Positions 46,069 through 58,711 of a DNA stretch of 64,000 bases are shown piece by piece. This DNA comes from Piezodorus guildinii (lineage: Eukaryota > Arthropoda > Insecta > Hemiptera > Pentatomidae): the NCBI GenBank assembly GCA_023052935.1, contig CM041295.1, positions 15,500,880-15,564,879 on the forward strand, given 5' to 3'. The first letter of the stretch is position 1; the number at the start of each line of letters is the position of its first letter. A model generated the notes under the pieces. It ran no database searches, had not been told where the DNA came from, and saw nothing but the letters and a program-made list of their open reading frames with translations. A program made the translations under genes and the position numbers.

Positions 46069-47180
46069 GTGAGTATCATTATGATTATTTTTTTCAAATT
46101 ATATTTTATACTGAAAAAATCATATAGTAAACGTTTACATTCAGCAATAAAACAATAGGTACTTTGTTTTTTCCATGTTAATCGCATTGGGGATTGTAAT
46201 TGTTTTATTTGAAAATTAAAATTCACAGTATTTCATATACAGGTAAGTTAAAGTAAAAAAATGCCATATTACCTGTGTGAAGTAAATAATTGAATTAATT
46301 CTGTAAGAGCTCAGGTCATAAATGGCAGATTCTTTTAGAATTATCTGTCTCTTCCTTGCAGTACTTTTTTGGAAAAAGCATACTTAAGATTTGTTTGCTG
46401 TCAGATACTAATTTAAGGCTCGAATATCCCATTCTGTGAAGCTTCCATTTATTCAGTCCTCACATTTGAAAAACCCTCATATTTTTACAACAAGGATCAT
46501 TCAGTATAGAAATTAGTAACCCTCTGAATAGGTTTCCTCAATTCTTTGTAAATGAAATGTTATGTTGTAAGAATTATATTTTATATTTATTGTATTTATT
46601 TTAAATGATGAAATAATCTAAAATTACGAAATACGTGTACATTTTAAAAATGAATTAAGAAAATGTTTATAAATACAATAGAATTTTATTAATTAATCAA
46701 AATAAGCTCCTGGGCTTCTTTATGATTCCTTCAATGAAACAAATATATTTTTTATTTTCCTTCTCAAAGAAATATGACTTCGATTCAGTTATACAACCAG
46801 GTATGTATGGGTTTGCATGTTCTAATCATGTTATGAAAATGAAGCATGAAAATCATGTTCTATATCAAAGACAGATAAATCGTTGCTGACAGGAAAACTT
46901 TTAAAAATCGTTTGTTGCTTTGCTAGATATAATAAATAAATAAATTTAGAAGTTTCATCATTGAAGGATGTAGGGTTCAAAAGTGTTTCAAGTATATAGC
47001 TCTGTGTAAATTTTTATATTCATGTATTTTCTACATTTTAAAGTATGTTATGAGCTAGCAGTTTTTATTAATATTAGGGAATAAAAAGCTATTGGTTTGA
47101 AAACATCTCTGTTTTCGATAATTGTCTATTTTTAAAAGTGCTTTTGGTTATTTTTGCTAAAATCTTAGTCATTTTTTCAG
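46069..47180. other. Copy 2 intron 3
   Basis: Collinear with 9061-10175, no recognised element. Confidence 0.5.
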
Positions 47181-47613
47181 GTTTGAGTTGACTGTTTTAG
47201 ATCGTTACCAATCAGTCTTATCCCACCTATTAATTCCCAAAGATGAAATCAATTTCATTACTCCATCTAAAAGTGCCAAATTTATTGAATGTAATTATTC
47301 AAGAGCAGAAATATTCAAAAAGAAATATGCAGAGAGGCAAACAAGTGGAGCCTTGCATTTTAAACATAAAGCTTGGAAGCTTCTTTCAAAAACTAAAACT
47401 ATACTTGACCTTTTATCAGTGCCATTTTGGATTAGCAGTGGAACTTGTTTAGGTAAATTTTAAGCATAAGAGAGAATTTTGTTTGCAAGCATAAGCATTA
47501 GTGTTAAAGGCTGGTTTTGTTATAATAGGCAAAGGTTTGATTATATCATATATATAAAACTTAACTTTTTTTATCTTTAAGTGAAAATGGTTGACTGTGT
47601 GTATATATGGGAG

Positions 47614-47803
47614 AAGTTAGTTCAAGTTACAGTCAAAAGAACACACAATTAAGTATAAACTTAATTTACTGGTGCTGAGGTTTCGCCCTAAATTATAGGC
47701 CTTCTTCAGGGCAATTGAAGGAGTAGGCGTCACAATTAAGTTAAGTTTTAAATTAAGTTTATGCTTAATTGTGTGTTCTTTTGACTGCATCCTGAACTAA
47801 CTT
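47614..47803. mobile_element. Foldback element A, copy 2
   Basis: Paralogue of 10967-11157. The spacer has lost two bases (TTTCGCCCTAAATT in place of TTTCGCGCCATAAATT), which on the minus strand improves the potential GCC/GGC stem next to GAAA. The arms remain complementary. Confidence 0.7.
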
Positions 47804-47875
47804 TTCCTTAATTTTTTTAAATTTTATCTGACAAAACATACATATTATCAATGGTTGACTTGAAGTAGAAATGAA

Positions 47876-48032
47876 GAAGAAGTTGGTTGGAGGTGCAGTC
47901 ATATAAACTTTAACTATTTAAATTTAATTAGGTTAAAGTTGGTTATTTTGTTAATTTAATTATTATAATTTAGGTTCGCTTAATTGAAGTATTTATATGA
48001 CCAACCCCCCTCTCCCCACAACCAACTTCTTC
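47876..48032. mobile_element. Foldback element B, copy 2
   Basis: Paralogue of 11231-11394 with the same GAAGAAGTTGGTTG inverted ends and a slightly shorter centre. Confidence 0.65.
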
Positions 48033-48247
48033 AAAAATTATCAACAGTTGCTGTTTTCAAATTAGTTTTTGTAACAAAATAAATAGTTGAAAAAAACAAA
48101 ACAACTTTAGGTCATGAGAATAGTTGTAGGAAAAACAGTAGCTTTATTATTATAGGAATTAAAATGTAGTTATTTAAAATATGTATATAGTAAATACAAT
48201 TAAAAATTAGACAGCCTCAGTTGGTAAAACTGTTTAATATCAAGTTC

Positions 48248-49405
48248 GTATTGAATTAGGGTGTGGCTGGGTAGGTCTAAGAGTCATTTTCGAAGAGCAC
48301 GGACTTTATTGCATCAGTTAAATGGTACATTATTAGCATTTTAAATATCAATATAAATTAATTTTAATATGAGATATATAGTTAATTCATACTTAGAAAT
48401 TATGATATAAAAGAATATTAATAATAGGAAGGAATTAGACATTTTCTTTTGCTAATGTAGAATGTTTAGATTAGTTACATATCTTCTTTTTAAACTGGTT
48501 TTACCAAGTAAATAATCATGAAAAATATTGTAAGTTCTTTTTATTTCAGTTACTAATTAGTTTATCACAAAATAAATTTGTATTGAATTAGGGTGTGGCT
48601 GGGTAGGTCTATGAGTCATTTTTGAAGAGCATGGACTTAATTGCATCAGTTAAATGGTACATTATTAGCATTTTAAATATCACTATAAATTAATTATAAT
48701 ATGAGATATTTAGTTAATTCATACTTAGAAATTATGATATAAAAGAATATTAATAATAGGAAGGAATTAGACATTTTCTTTTGCTAATGTAGAATGTATA
48801 GATTAGTTACATAATATCTTCTTTTTAAACTGGTTTTACCAAGTAAATAATCATGAAAAATATTGTAAGTTCTTTTTATTTCAGTTACTAATTAGTTTAT
48901 CACAAAATAAATTTGTATTGAATTAGGGTGTGGCTGGGTAGGTCTATGAGTCATTTTTGAAGAGCATGGACTTAATTGCATCAGTTAAATGGTACATTAT
49001 TAGCATTTTAAATATCACTATAAATTAATTTTAATGTGAGATATTTAGTTAATTCATACTTAGAAATTATGATATAAAGAATATTAATAATAGGAAGGAA
49101 TTAGACATTTTCTTTTGCTAATGTAGAATGTATAGATTAGTTACATAATATCTTCTTTTTAAACTGGTTTTACCAAGTAAATAATCATGAAAAATATTGT
49201 AAGTTCTTTTTATTTCAGTTACTAATTAGTTTATCACAAAATAAATTTGTATTGAATTAGGGTGTGGCTGGGTAGGTCTATGAGTCATTTTTGAAGAGCA
49301 TGGACTTAATTGCATCAGTTAAATGGTACATTATTAGCATTTTAAATATCACTATAAATTAATTTTAATATGAGATATTTAGTTAATTCATACTTAGAAA
49401 TTATG
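48248..49405. repeat. About 335-bp tandem repeat, four units (last one truncated)
   Basis: Units start at 48248, 48580, 48915 and 49249, giving periods of 332, 335 and 334 bp. Units 2-4 share variants (GAGCATGGACTTAATTG) that differ from unit 1, showing that the added units came from copying of one internal unit. The last unit stops after about 155 bp and joins intron sequence matching 12399. Copy 1 has only two units. Confidence 0.9.
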
Positions 49406-49789
49406 TAACTTTTTATTTTATAATTTTTTGTTAACTTAATGCGTTTTAGGCCGGAAAATGGTCTAAATTATTTTGTTAGGTTTTTAGAGCGTAAAAGAGT
49501 TCAAATTATTTGAAACCCTATTTCGGAATGTTTGAATTTCTGAGGCCCTTAAAAGTTTATTCTAAAAGTTTTAGCAAATACCTTCTGTGGGATTTTGAAT
49601 CCATTTTGCTGACAAACAGTTATTGCTCATATTAGAATACACTATAACATTGATTCATTTCTACCCATTTATTATTATCAATAAAAGAAAAGGTTATGCA
49701 GGATTATTGTTAGTTTTTTTTACTTCTTTTTTATTTTATTTTTAAATTATATTAAAAATAATTTATTTGTTGTGATTTTCAGGGTTTTT
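49406..49789. other. Copy 2 intron 4 end and orphan exon 5 acceptor
   Basis: Matches 12399-12784. The splice acceptor GATTTTCAG (ending 49782) is still present, but only the first few bases of exon 5 follow before the deletion junction. Confidence 0.7.
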
Positions 49790-49793
49790 TCGT

Positions 49794-50645
49794 CATAACA
49801 AACAATCTATGAAATACTGTTCGTGAGATAGCTGTGGAGTTAAGAGCCTGCAAATCAACTGTTTTTGGTTATTTAAAGAAGGCCGGGTACGTCTGCCGTT
49901 ACGACCTTTGGTTTCCCCATGAGTTCAGTGAAAAGAACTTTATTAAAAGGATTTCATGTTGTGATTTGCTGCTGGAAAAATGTGGAGGATCCATTTTTGA
50001 AACAAGTTGTTACTGGTGACAAAAAATGGATTCCCTACATCAACACCAGCCAAAAAAAATCTTGGGGGTTGCCTGGAACGACGCCGCTCACAACACCAAA
50101 GGCCGGCTTGCATCCAAGAAAGGTGATGCTCGGTATTCGGTAGGATTGGAAGGAACCCATACATTTTAAGCTCCTTCCAAAAAACTAAACTATAAATAGG
50201 GACTTTTACTGCACCCAGTTAGATAGATTTAAGGCAGAAATTGAAGAGAAATGGCCAGAGTTGGCAAATCAGAGAGGAATGCTATTCCACGAAAACAACC
50301 CTAGGCCCCATGTGTCTTTAAGGACTCGGAAAAAGTTATTAAGCTTCAGATGGGAGGTTTTACCTCACTGCCATACTCTCCTGACATTGCTCCTTCGGAT
50401 TTCCATCTTTTCCGGTCCCTCAAAAATTTTCTACTAGGGAAATCCTACTCTTCAGAAGATGATGGACCTTTCAGAAGTAAGGGCAGTGATTTTTGGAAAA
50501 AAGGGATAATGGACCTTCCAAGCCATTGGGAAAGGGTAATCGTTAATGTTAGTAACTATTTTGTAGATTAAATGAATAAATTTTAAGCTGTTCATCAATT
50601 ATAATTTTTGTCCTAATTTCTCTACAAACTTTTCGGACAACCCAA
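49794..50645 (+). mobile_element. mariner remnant, 5' third deleted
   Basis: Corresponds to 16385-17225. The left part, including the left terminal repeat and first catalytic region start, was removed by the same deletion that took fukutin exon 5. It retains LWFPHEFSEKNF, VTGDKKWI, SPDIAPSDFHLF and the right terminus ACTTTTCGGACAACCCAA. Frameshifts are shared with copy 1. Confidence 0.87.
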
Positions 50646-51104
50646 AACTTGAAAAAGGTCCTGATGAATGATTTTGATCAAACTTGTGTGAATATACAGT
50701 ATTTAACAATGGAATTTTGATGTCAATTAGGTATTAATCTCATTGAAATAGTTTGACAAGGCTTAATGGAATTTAATATCTAGCACTAGGACATATAACA
50801 TGATAGTGAGCGACTAAAAAATGTTTTAGTTCAGTTGAGGCATTGAACAGCTCTATTACCTTTGTTACCCTTAATTCTTCTTCTTTTTTTATAGCATCAA
50901 CTGTAAATGGAACTAGAATTGGGCGAATAACTATGTAATGATGTATATTCTCAATTTCTATTTTGTATCATAACCTTAATACTTTTTCCCTTGTTGCACT
51001 TCTTGTTTTGGCTGGAAAATTCTCTGTGCAGTTTGAAGATCGCTCTAATTTATTATTAATTATTTTAATAAATTCGCTCTAATTATTTTTTTAAATATGT
51101 AATT

Positions 51105-54100
51105 TATTTATTTATTTATATTACAAATGACCCTCAAGACTTGATAACAAATCCTATTTGGTCAGTGAACAATTTAAAAGAGATGCATGTAGAAGTACAG
51201 AGTTATTGGCAGCATTGATTAAAATTAAAGTTTACAATTTGTATTTTTTTTAAAGAACAGTTCTATCCTTTTTATATTCACTTTGTCCAAGATGTTTAAA
51301 AATTCAGCTTCTTCCTCTTGTTTAATGTCCTGTTCTCTTTTGTATTTTTTGCACCTGAAAACTAAGTGTCGCGGGTCTTCTGGCTGTCCGCAGACTTCAC
51401 ATTTTCCATCTTTTTTTATTTTCATAAGAGCAAGATACTTGTAAGTACACCCGTGGTTAGTCCTCAGTCTTACAATTCGTACGATACTCGCTCTTGTAAG
51501 TTGCTGATGCCTAGCAAACCATGGAACAAGGCTCACAGTAGGTTGTACCTTATAAAAGTCTCTCCCTTTTGATTGTGACTCCCAGTCATACCTATCTTGC
51601 CATTCTCTTATTTCTTCTTTCCTTAAGTGTCTTAGGAGATCCTTCATGGGTACCTTGGCGTTCTCCTTCAATGGTTGCGTTGTCCCAGCAGCTCTGTCAG
51701 CAGCCTCATTTCCAGATAATCCTACGTGACTTGGAATGTGTAGTGGTTGTTGTCGGAGATTATGGAGTTGATTATTTCAAATATTAAATATGAAGTAATT
51801 TTTCTGCTATTGATTGTTTTTAGTAGCTTACAAGAGGAGGCGGAGTCTGTCAGTATAACTACGTTAGTACTTGAATATGTAGTACGACAATAATCTATGG
51901 CTTTCAAAATAGCAAGGAGTTCAGCACTGAAAATACTAAATTTATTAGGTATGGAGAATGAAATTGTATGTTCTTTACCTGGATCCACTATGGCTAACGC
52001 TGTTTGATTGCAGGTTTTTGAGGCGTCAGTATATATCTTCACATAGTCGGAATAATGGCTATCTATCATACTGAGAGCTAATTGTTTCAATATATTAGGA
52101 TAGTAAGACGATTTACAACCTTGATTCGTAGTTAGCTTGCAATTGCTTTAAAATTGTAGCATTCTGCACGGTAAAGGTGTATTGAGGTCTAGAGAACCTT
52201 TTCGAGAATATACTGCTTGTAGCATAGGCTGCATTTCAGATATTAACTGATTTATAACTGGAGGATAAATGTTTCTTGTTACTGATGCATTACTTAGGGG
52301 ATGTTGATTATCAGAAATGCTCTTTAAAATATACTTCTTCGTAAGCCACATTCTTCTCAAGGTTAATGGCATCTCTCCAGCTTCAGCTAACAGAGCATTC
52401 GTTGGTGTTGTTCTGAAAGCCCCCAAGCATATTCTGATTGCGCAATTTTGGACAGTATTTAAGCTGTTAATCATAGGCGATTTTGTTTCATTATAGATCA
52501 CACAGCAGTAATCCAAGACAGGTCGTATGATAGATTTATATAATAATATCATATTTAAGGGATGAGAGCCCCAATGAACTCCGGCCAAAATTTTCAATAT
52601 ATTAACGTTTTTATATGCTTGGTTTTTAATGTTGGTCAAATGAGATTTTAAATCCATTTTCCTGTCTAATGTAACACCAGGAATTTTACTTCTTCTTGAG
52701 CAATAAGTTGGTGACTACTTATTGTGACATTATAGTCATTTATTTGGAATTTTATTTTTCTTGTGAAAGGGATCAATTTGCTTTTGCTAGGATTAAATTG
52801 GAATCCGATGTCATTGAATCTCTGCTTTAGTGATTCCAAGGCATCACATATGATTTTTTTCCCCTCCTCTGGTGATTTGACAACAGTATAAACCAGGAAG
52901 TCATCAGCAAATTGGATCATTTTGCAATACGGTGGTGGGTTTTTAATTATATGCTCTGTGTAAATATTGAAAAGAATGGGACTGAGGACATCTCCCTGTG
53001 GCAGACCATTATAGGAATCGAAACTGACCGGACCTTCTTGAGTATGGATCAAATACGTACGGGCAGATAAGTAGTTCGCTATCCAATTGGTTGTGAGATG
53101 CGAGGTTCCTATTTCTTTCAGTTTTCTTATGAGGGTTTGAGTCTTGACATTGTCGTAAGCTCTTTCCAGGTCGACAGTTACAGCTAATAAAATGTTTTTC
53201 TGTTGGAAAGTTTTATATATGTCGTTTGTTAGATACCAGATCGCATCAGTAGTAGATTTATTTTTGCGAAAACCAAAACACTGGGGACTCAGTATGTCTT
53301 TCTGTTCTAAGAACCACTCCAATCTGTGTTTAATCAATATATAAAAAGTTTGGCCAGACAAGGAATTAGGGCTATTGGTCGATATGAAGATATGGTCATT
53401 AAGTCCTTTCCTGGTTTTGGGATTGGAACAATCTGAGTGGTTCGCCATTGACAAGGAACTTGTGATCGAAACCAAATTTGATTATAAGCACTTAAAAGTT
53501 GATTTTTAATATGGGGAGGTAAGAGATGGATCATGGTATAATTGATCTCATCAACTCCCGGTGCAGTACCTTTTTTTCCTTTTAATGCTGCATTTAGTTC
53601 CGTAATCCGGAAGGGGCTGGTCAGTAGATTTTCAGTTTGAGTAGATCTTGTGTGTTGGACTTGGATCTTAAGTCTTGGCTCAAAAATGTTACAAATCTGT
53701 TGTAGGAAAGAAGAAGCATTTTTTCGATTTTTAGTTATTACGTTTTCACCGATACGCTTTTTCCCTCTTATAGTTGCTATTTTGTACCACATGTTGCCTA
53801 TTTGTTGAGGAGTTATGGAGTATATGTATTTTTTCCATGAGTCCTTTTTTTTATCAAAGTTTTCATTTTATTAATTTTAGACCTCATGATTTTGTAATTC
53901 TCAATGGTCATATTTCCCTTATATCCCTTAATGGCTTTTAGTTTCTCTTTATTTGCATTGTTGAGTGATTTATTCCACCAACATTTTGGGTGAAATTTCA
54001 GTTGAGAGTTGATGTTAGAACGTGGTATTGCAATGTCACCAGCTGAGTTCATAATTTTTGTTATATCGTCAATTGTTCGATGATGAACTTCATTGTTTTC

Positions 54101-54629
54101 CCATAAGTCATGTAAAGTCGTGATATACAGATCCTTATTCATTTTCTTGAAATTCCTTTTCCTGTAGAATTGTCTTAGTTCTATTGAGGGATTATTTATT
54201 TCAATAATGATTTGGAAATGATCGCTACCAAGGGTTTCAGATGAGATAGACCAGGATAACTTGTGGAGTAGTTCGGGGGTTGAGAAGGTGAGATCTAATA
54301 TCGATGGTTTAATTCTTGTCGGGACGTTAGGTTCATTAAGCAAGATCAACGAGGACTGTAAAAGCTCATTTACCAGGAGATCTCCTCTTTGTGAGTCCGT
54401 TTCCTTATCTCCGAAGTATGACGAATGACTGTTGAAATCGCCTCCAATAATTACGCTACACTTAGGAAAAAACTCGGTGGTAGAGAAAAGATTTTTGAAA
54501 TGCGAGGATGTTGGTTTACTACTAGGAGGGATGTAAGCAGATATTATAATTAATTGAGGCTTCATATTTATAATTTTAATGCCTAGAGCCTCAATTGGAC
54601 CAATGTTCCGTATTTCTATTTTTTCATAG
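51105..54629 (-). mobile_element. I-type LINE with RNase H, 5'-truncated
   Basis: Minus-strand insertion with the 10-bp target duplication ATATGTAATT (51095-51104 and 54630-54639). The empty site is in copy 1 at about 21032-21042. The tail is (AAAT)n, seen as TTTATTTATTTATTT at 51105. It encodes endonuclease (N-terminus missing), reverse transcriptase, RNase H and a C-terminal Cys/His motif. An RNase H domain after RT is the mark of the I group, distinguishing it from the Jockey and CR1-like elements elsewhere in this window. Several frameshifts are present. Confidence 0.9.
51225..54565 (-). pseudogene. I-type LINE ORF2: endonuclease, RT, RNase H (frameshifted)
   Basis: In coding order: endonuclease part IIISAYIPPSSKP, IIGGDFNSHSSYFGD and LGSDHFQIIIEI (frame 1); an RT start with GKKGTAPGVDEINY and SYRPIALIPCLAK (frame 2); RT core CFGFRKNKSTTDAI, VTVDLERAYDNV, GLPQGDVLSPILFN and IQFADDFLVYT (frame 3); thumb region IRPVLDYCCVIYN (frame 1). 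The RNase H follows with KIYTDASKTC, SAELLAILKAI and LTDSASSCKLL, and then VPSHVGLSGNEAAD (frame change near 51720). The C-terminus has CEVCGQPEDPRHLVFRC and ends at 51225. The frame is shifted at least four times and stopped at 52148, so it is inactive. The first about 100 residues of the endonuclease are missing. Confidence 0.88.
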
Positions 54630-54639
54630 ATATGTAATT

Positions 54640-55087
54640 GCTATTAATCCTGAAATTTTAATACATTTACTTATTTAGCCTGCTCGCCTTTAAATTTTGC
54701 TTTTAATGTACAGGAAATATGTCAAAATTTAATGTTTTATGACTCAAAATTACATAATACTATTAAACAATCACATGTTGTCTACATGGTTATAAATTGT
54801 AGTTTGATGGATGTCTGCATCTAATCCCAAGTCATTCTCAACTTTGACCTAGACAGGCAGTCCATGCTGATGTATTTTAAAGGAAATTGCAAAGTTAATA
54901 AAAATATTAATTTATCATTATTGCTGACAGTTATAGGACATACAATTTTAGAAGTTAAAATGATTTTATTTTGAAATGTAAGCATTATATTAATTATTAG
55001 GAATAGTGAATTGATGTTTTTGAATTCTTCCATGAATTATTTTAACCCATACATTTACATGTTTTGAGGTTCTTTCACTATCTTCTC
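54640..55087. other. Copy 2 ancestral intron 5 sequence
   Basis: Contains the empty site of the 5-kb Jockey LINE of copy 1 (GACATACAATTTTAGAAG at about 54938). Otherwise featureless. Confidence 0.6.
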
Positions 55088-57035
55088 GTCCCGTCTCAAC
55101 ATCCTGTACCGTTTCTATCTATTAATGATCTTATAACCTTCCGGTACTGCTGTTTTCTCCTAGAACTATTTCCCTGCATAACCTCAATACCCTTCCCTCT
55201 GAAATCTTGGTGCCTTATGTTGAAACTATCCAATGGGACGCAATATATTCCCTCAGAACCGTAGATTTCATGGTTGTAACCCTTATCTGCCACCTCCACA
55301 ATGTCCTAGGCCGCCATGCTCCCTCCATTACAAAGAAAATCTGACACCCTTCTGCCCCTTGGTTGATACCTGCAATAAAGGAATGCATGAGGAGCAGAGG
55401 ATGCTGCAAAGAGGAGATTTAGGCACACCCGTGTTATAGATTATTCCACCTTTTAACGCCTCAGAGTCAATTCCCAGTATATGATAGGCCAAGCCAAATC
55501 CCAATATTTTTAGCAGTCCCTATGTTATGCTTCCAGCTCCAAAGCGGATTGGGCAATCCTGTGCAAACCGCCCTTAGGAAAACACACCCATAACCAAGCT
55601 ATCAGTATTTCCAATGATGATCTCAATACCCACTTTACCTCCCGTTCCTCTCATTTCTCAAATCAGATGACGATGCAGACACCCATGTGCCATTTCAATC
55701 CAGATTCATTTTTTTTCCAATATCACCCCTGAGTACTTCCTTAACTGTATTTGTAAATCCTGTACTAATGACTAAAAACCTGAAAATATTCTAGTTACAC
55801 TAGTTAGAGCCTTGCCTCCTTTCATCCATCCCATCCTGTATCATATTTATAATTTTTCTTTAGATTGTGCCACCTTCCCAACTTCCTTCCTGGAAAACTG
55901 CTCTTGTCCGTCCACTGATGAAAAATTAAAATCCAGTCTCCCCTAATGATTTTGCCCAATTTCTCTCCTACAAACCCATAGGTCCAATCTCAGTTATCTC
56001 TCTTCTTTGAGCAAAATAACCTTTTGGACACCTTCCAGTCTGGTTTCCTGCCCTGCTACTCGACTCACTCTGCTCTTACCTAAATTTCTCAAGGTCTCTA
56101 CAAGGCCATAGACCAACATAAAATAATTATCCTTGTTCTGCTTGATTTATCCATAGCTTTGTATCCGTTGACCATAATAATCTTCTATCCAAACTCCATA
56201 GACCCCCTGCATCCACAGGTGCTCTTCAATCATTCCTTGCAGGTTGTTCCCATTACATTGTAGTTCCCAATAAACCGTGCTCTGACACACTGCCAAAAGG
56301 AAAATGAAAGCCATCCTGATGGTATCCTCAGTCCTTCCAATCTTCTCTTAAACAATACTCCTATGTCTTTTCACTCATCTGTCAAGAACCTGGGAGTTAC
56401 TCTTGATCAAACTCTCTGCTGAAAACTGCACATCTCTCAAATTTCCTACCAAACTATAGTCATCCTAAGCCTCCACTATCTCCTACCATTCGATACTAAT
56501 AAACTCTTAGTTCCCTCCCTCATCTCTCCCCACTTTGACTACGGTTGTGTGGTGGTATACAGCGGACTTTCAGGTAAACCCATAGCAGAACTCAAACGTA
56601 TTATGAACTGTACATTACGATTTGTATTCGGGATCACCAGAGACGCTCTTATAAACCGGTATTATGGTTGCTCTATATTGTTAAGGTGCCTCTATCCTCA
56701 TTGTAGATGCCAGTATTTCATAGCTTCCTTCCTCTATCAGATAATCAGAAATCAATGCCCCAGCTATATCTTCCAAACCCTTTAATTTAAATCCCCAGTA
56801 TTTTTTAGAAAGATTCCTTCTTTCATACCTCTGCCCTACTCTTCACCATACTGCTGTGTTTGACAAGTCCTTTCTGGCTAAAATTGCCTCTATTTGGAAT
56901 TGTATCCCTCCCGAGATCCTTCATGCACGAATTTCTTCCTCCTTTAAATTGCTCCTGTTCATCCAACTTTTCCTTTCCAAATCAAAATAGACATTAACCC
57001 CACAGTGCAGATTCTTAAAATACCAATTTAGCTTT
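55088..57035 (+). mobile_element. Fossil CR1-like LINE, copy 2
   Basis: Paralogue of 26540-28690 with the same decayed motifs (TIQWDAIYS, HFDYGCVVVYSGLSG, LKRIMNCTLRFVFGITRD). About 217 bp between two GG dinucleotides (27747-27965 in copy 1) are missing here at about 56298, removing the former YADD region. A 24-bp stretch near 56980 is found only in this copy. Confidence 0.82.
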
Positions 57036-57599
57036 GTTTTTTATATTATTTTAATTTTCTGTAATGATTAATCTGTTTTTTTTTTATTTACCTTAGCTGA
57101 ATAGCTCAATTAGTAAATATGTACATAGTTTATAACATCAATTAATTATTTTAGTTTACCATTTGATATTTAAATTTTAAGACTATACTGTTCTGGTAAT
57201 GAAACTTGTATTTTAATTATATTCTTAAACCAATATTTATTATATTAATAAATTGATATTATCTAGGTACATTTTTCCTAAATTTAATTTATGCTGGACT
57301 TTATTTTGTGGTTTGAAATTGAGAATTCCTTGCGAAACAGAGTCTTATATAGTTGCAAATTATGGAGATAACTGGTTTGTACCTATACATGAGTGGGATT
57401 GGAAATCGAGTCCATCTAATGTTATACCTAATGGGTTTCGGCCTTCCACTGCCCACAAAAATCATCTTCTAAAGGTTAGTTTATCAATTTATTTACAAGT
57501 ATTTTGTCACAATGTAAAAAATATGAGACTTTACATTATAAATCCAAGGTTTTTTTGTTAGAGATCAGAAACAACAGAACATTTTTTGTGTTGTTTATT

Positions 57600-58654
57600 G
57601 TTTTTAAACTGAACTACAAATCGATAATGAACAGATCTTTCTGAATATACTTTGGATTTATAAAACATAGTAAACCATTATCCAAATCAGTGCTTCTAGC
57701 ATTAATAAAAAAAAGTTGATATATTACTGTTTTTAATAAGTGATGGTTACTGAATAAATTTATTATTTTATAACTTAATATTACAGTACTATTGATACAG
57801 TGTTTATTATCAAAAGCATATGTCTTCCTTTATTTGTTATCATTAATGTAATGGTTATTGCAGGAGTTAATCAGTAAATTAAATCAACAAAAATAGCGTG
57901 AAAATCAAATAAGATTGATGCAATATAAAAGAAACATTCCATTATATTACTATTGATGGGAGTATAGTTAAAGATAAAACAAATAAGTAGCTTTATTAGG
58001 ATATCAGAATATCTTTAGACATTAAATGATTTTCTGTAATCCTGTCGAATCGTTATCATGTGTCTCGAGCCTACTCTACCTCTATTTCAATTTGTTAACA
58101 TTATTATTTGGAAAGAATCATTGAATGTCTTGTTATCATTCAACTATCAAAGGTTTCTTGTAAGCCTTGGTTAATAATATATCAAATCAACCATTACTTC
58201 TGCTGCAGTTTTTGATGCAATTTTTTTTCTATTAAAAATCTCATGCTATTTATGATAAATCTTGTATTTAATATATAATATAATTCATTAAATCTGAAAC
58301 ATTCTTATTTCGGCTGTTATTTAATAAACGTTTCTGATGTTTAGTAAATTTATGAAAGAAGGTGAGCTGTTAAAGGAACATGATATTGAGCCTGCATAAT
58401 ATCAAAGCTTTTCTCTATGGAACTGGCTGTTGTATAAATATTGTTTTTGAAAGCTTGGTATGTATAATAATGTTGAACAAATATTGGATTATTTAAAAAA
58501 AAATCTTTCATTTTTATTTCATGTGTTGTTATAGGAAAACTTCAGCAACCTGTGTCATTATAAAGAGATATGATTTTTAATTTTAGTATAGAAATATGGA
58601 TATTAAAGTTAGCTAGAGGAATTTATGGGATATATATCTGAATTTATTAACAGT

Positions 58655-58711
<57 letters not shown>

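Larger units (their letters stand above)
45950..57474 (+). pseudogene. FKTN: Fukutin copy 2: exons 3, 4 and 6 without exons 1, 2 and 5
   Basis: The exons 45950-46068 (exon 3), 47181-47452 (exon 4) and 57267-57474 (exon 6) keep open frames and intact GT-AG borders. The membrane anchor exons lie outside the duplication. Exon 5 with the DxD motif is deleted from its 11th base onward. Joining exon 4 to exon 6 gives the wrong phase and an early stop. Compared with copy 1 there are eight exonic substitutions, all amino-acid changing: D to Y and P to Q in exon 3; F to L, Q to P and R to H in exon 4; Y to H, K to I and W to R in exon 6. The W lies in the conserved NGxWP motif. This points to a non-functional duplicate. 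Confidence 0.88.

Noticed and set aside
48248..49405. Regularly spaced repeats that could suggest a CRISPR-like array
   Set aside because: The whole 335-bp unit repeats without unique spacers, and the context is a eukaryotic intron.
51366..51787. Short plus-strand frames in the I-type LINE
   Set aside because: They are antisense to the RNase H and Cys/His coding sequence on the minus strand.
45950..57474. Copy 2 as a second working fukutin gene
   Set aside because: No exons 1 and 2, no catalytic exon 5, out-of-phase exon 4 to 6 joining, and only amino-acid-changing differences.
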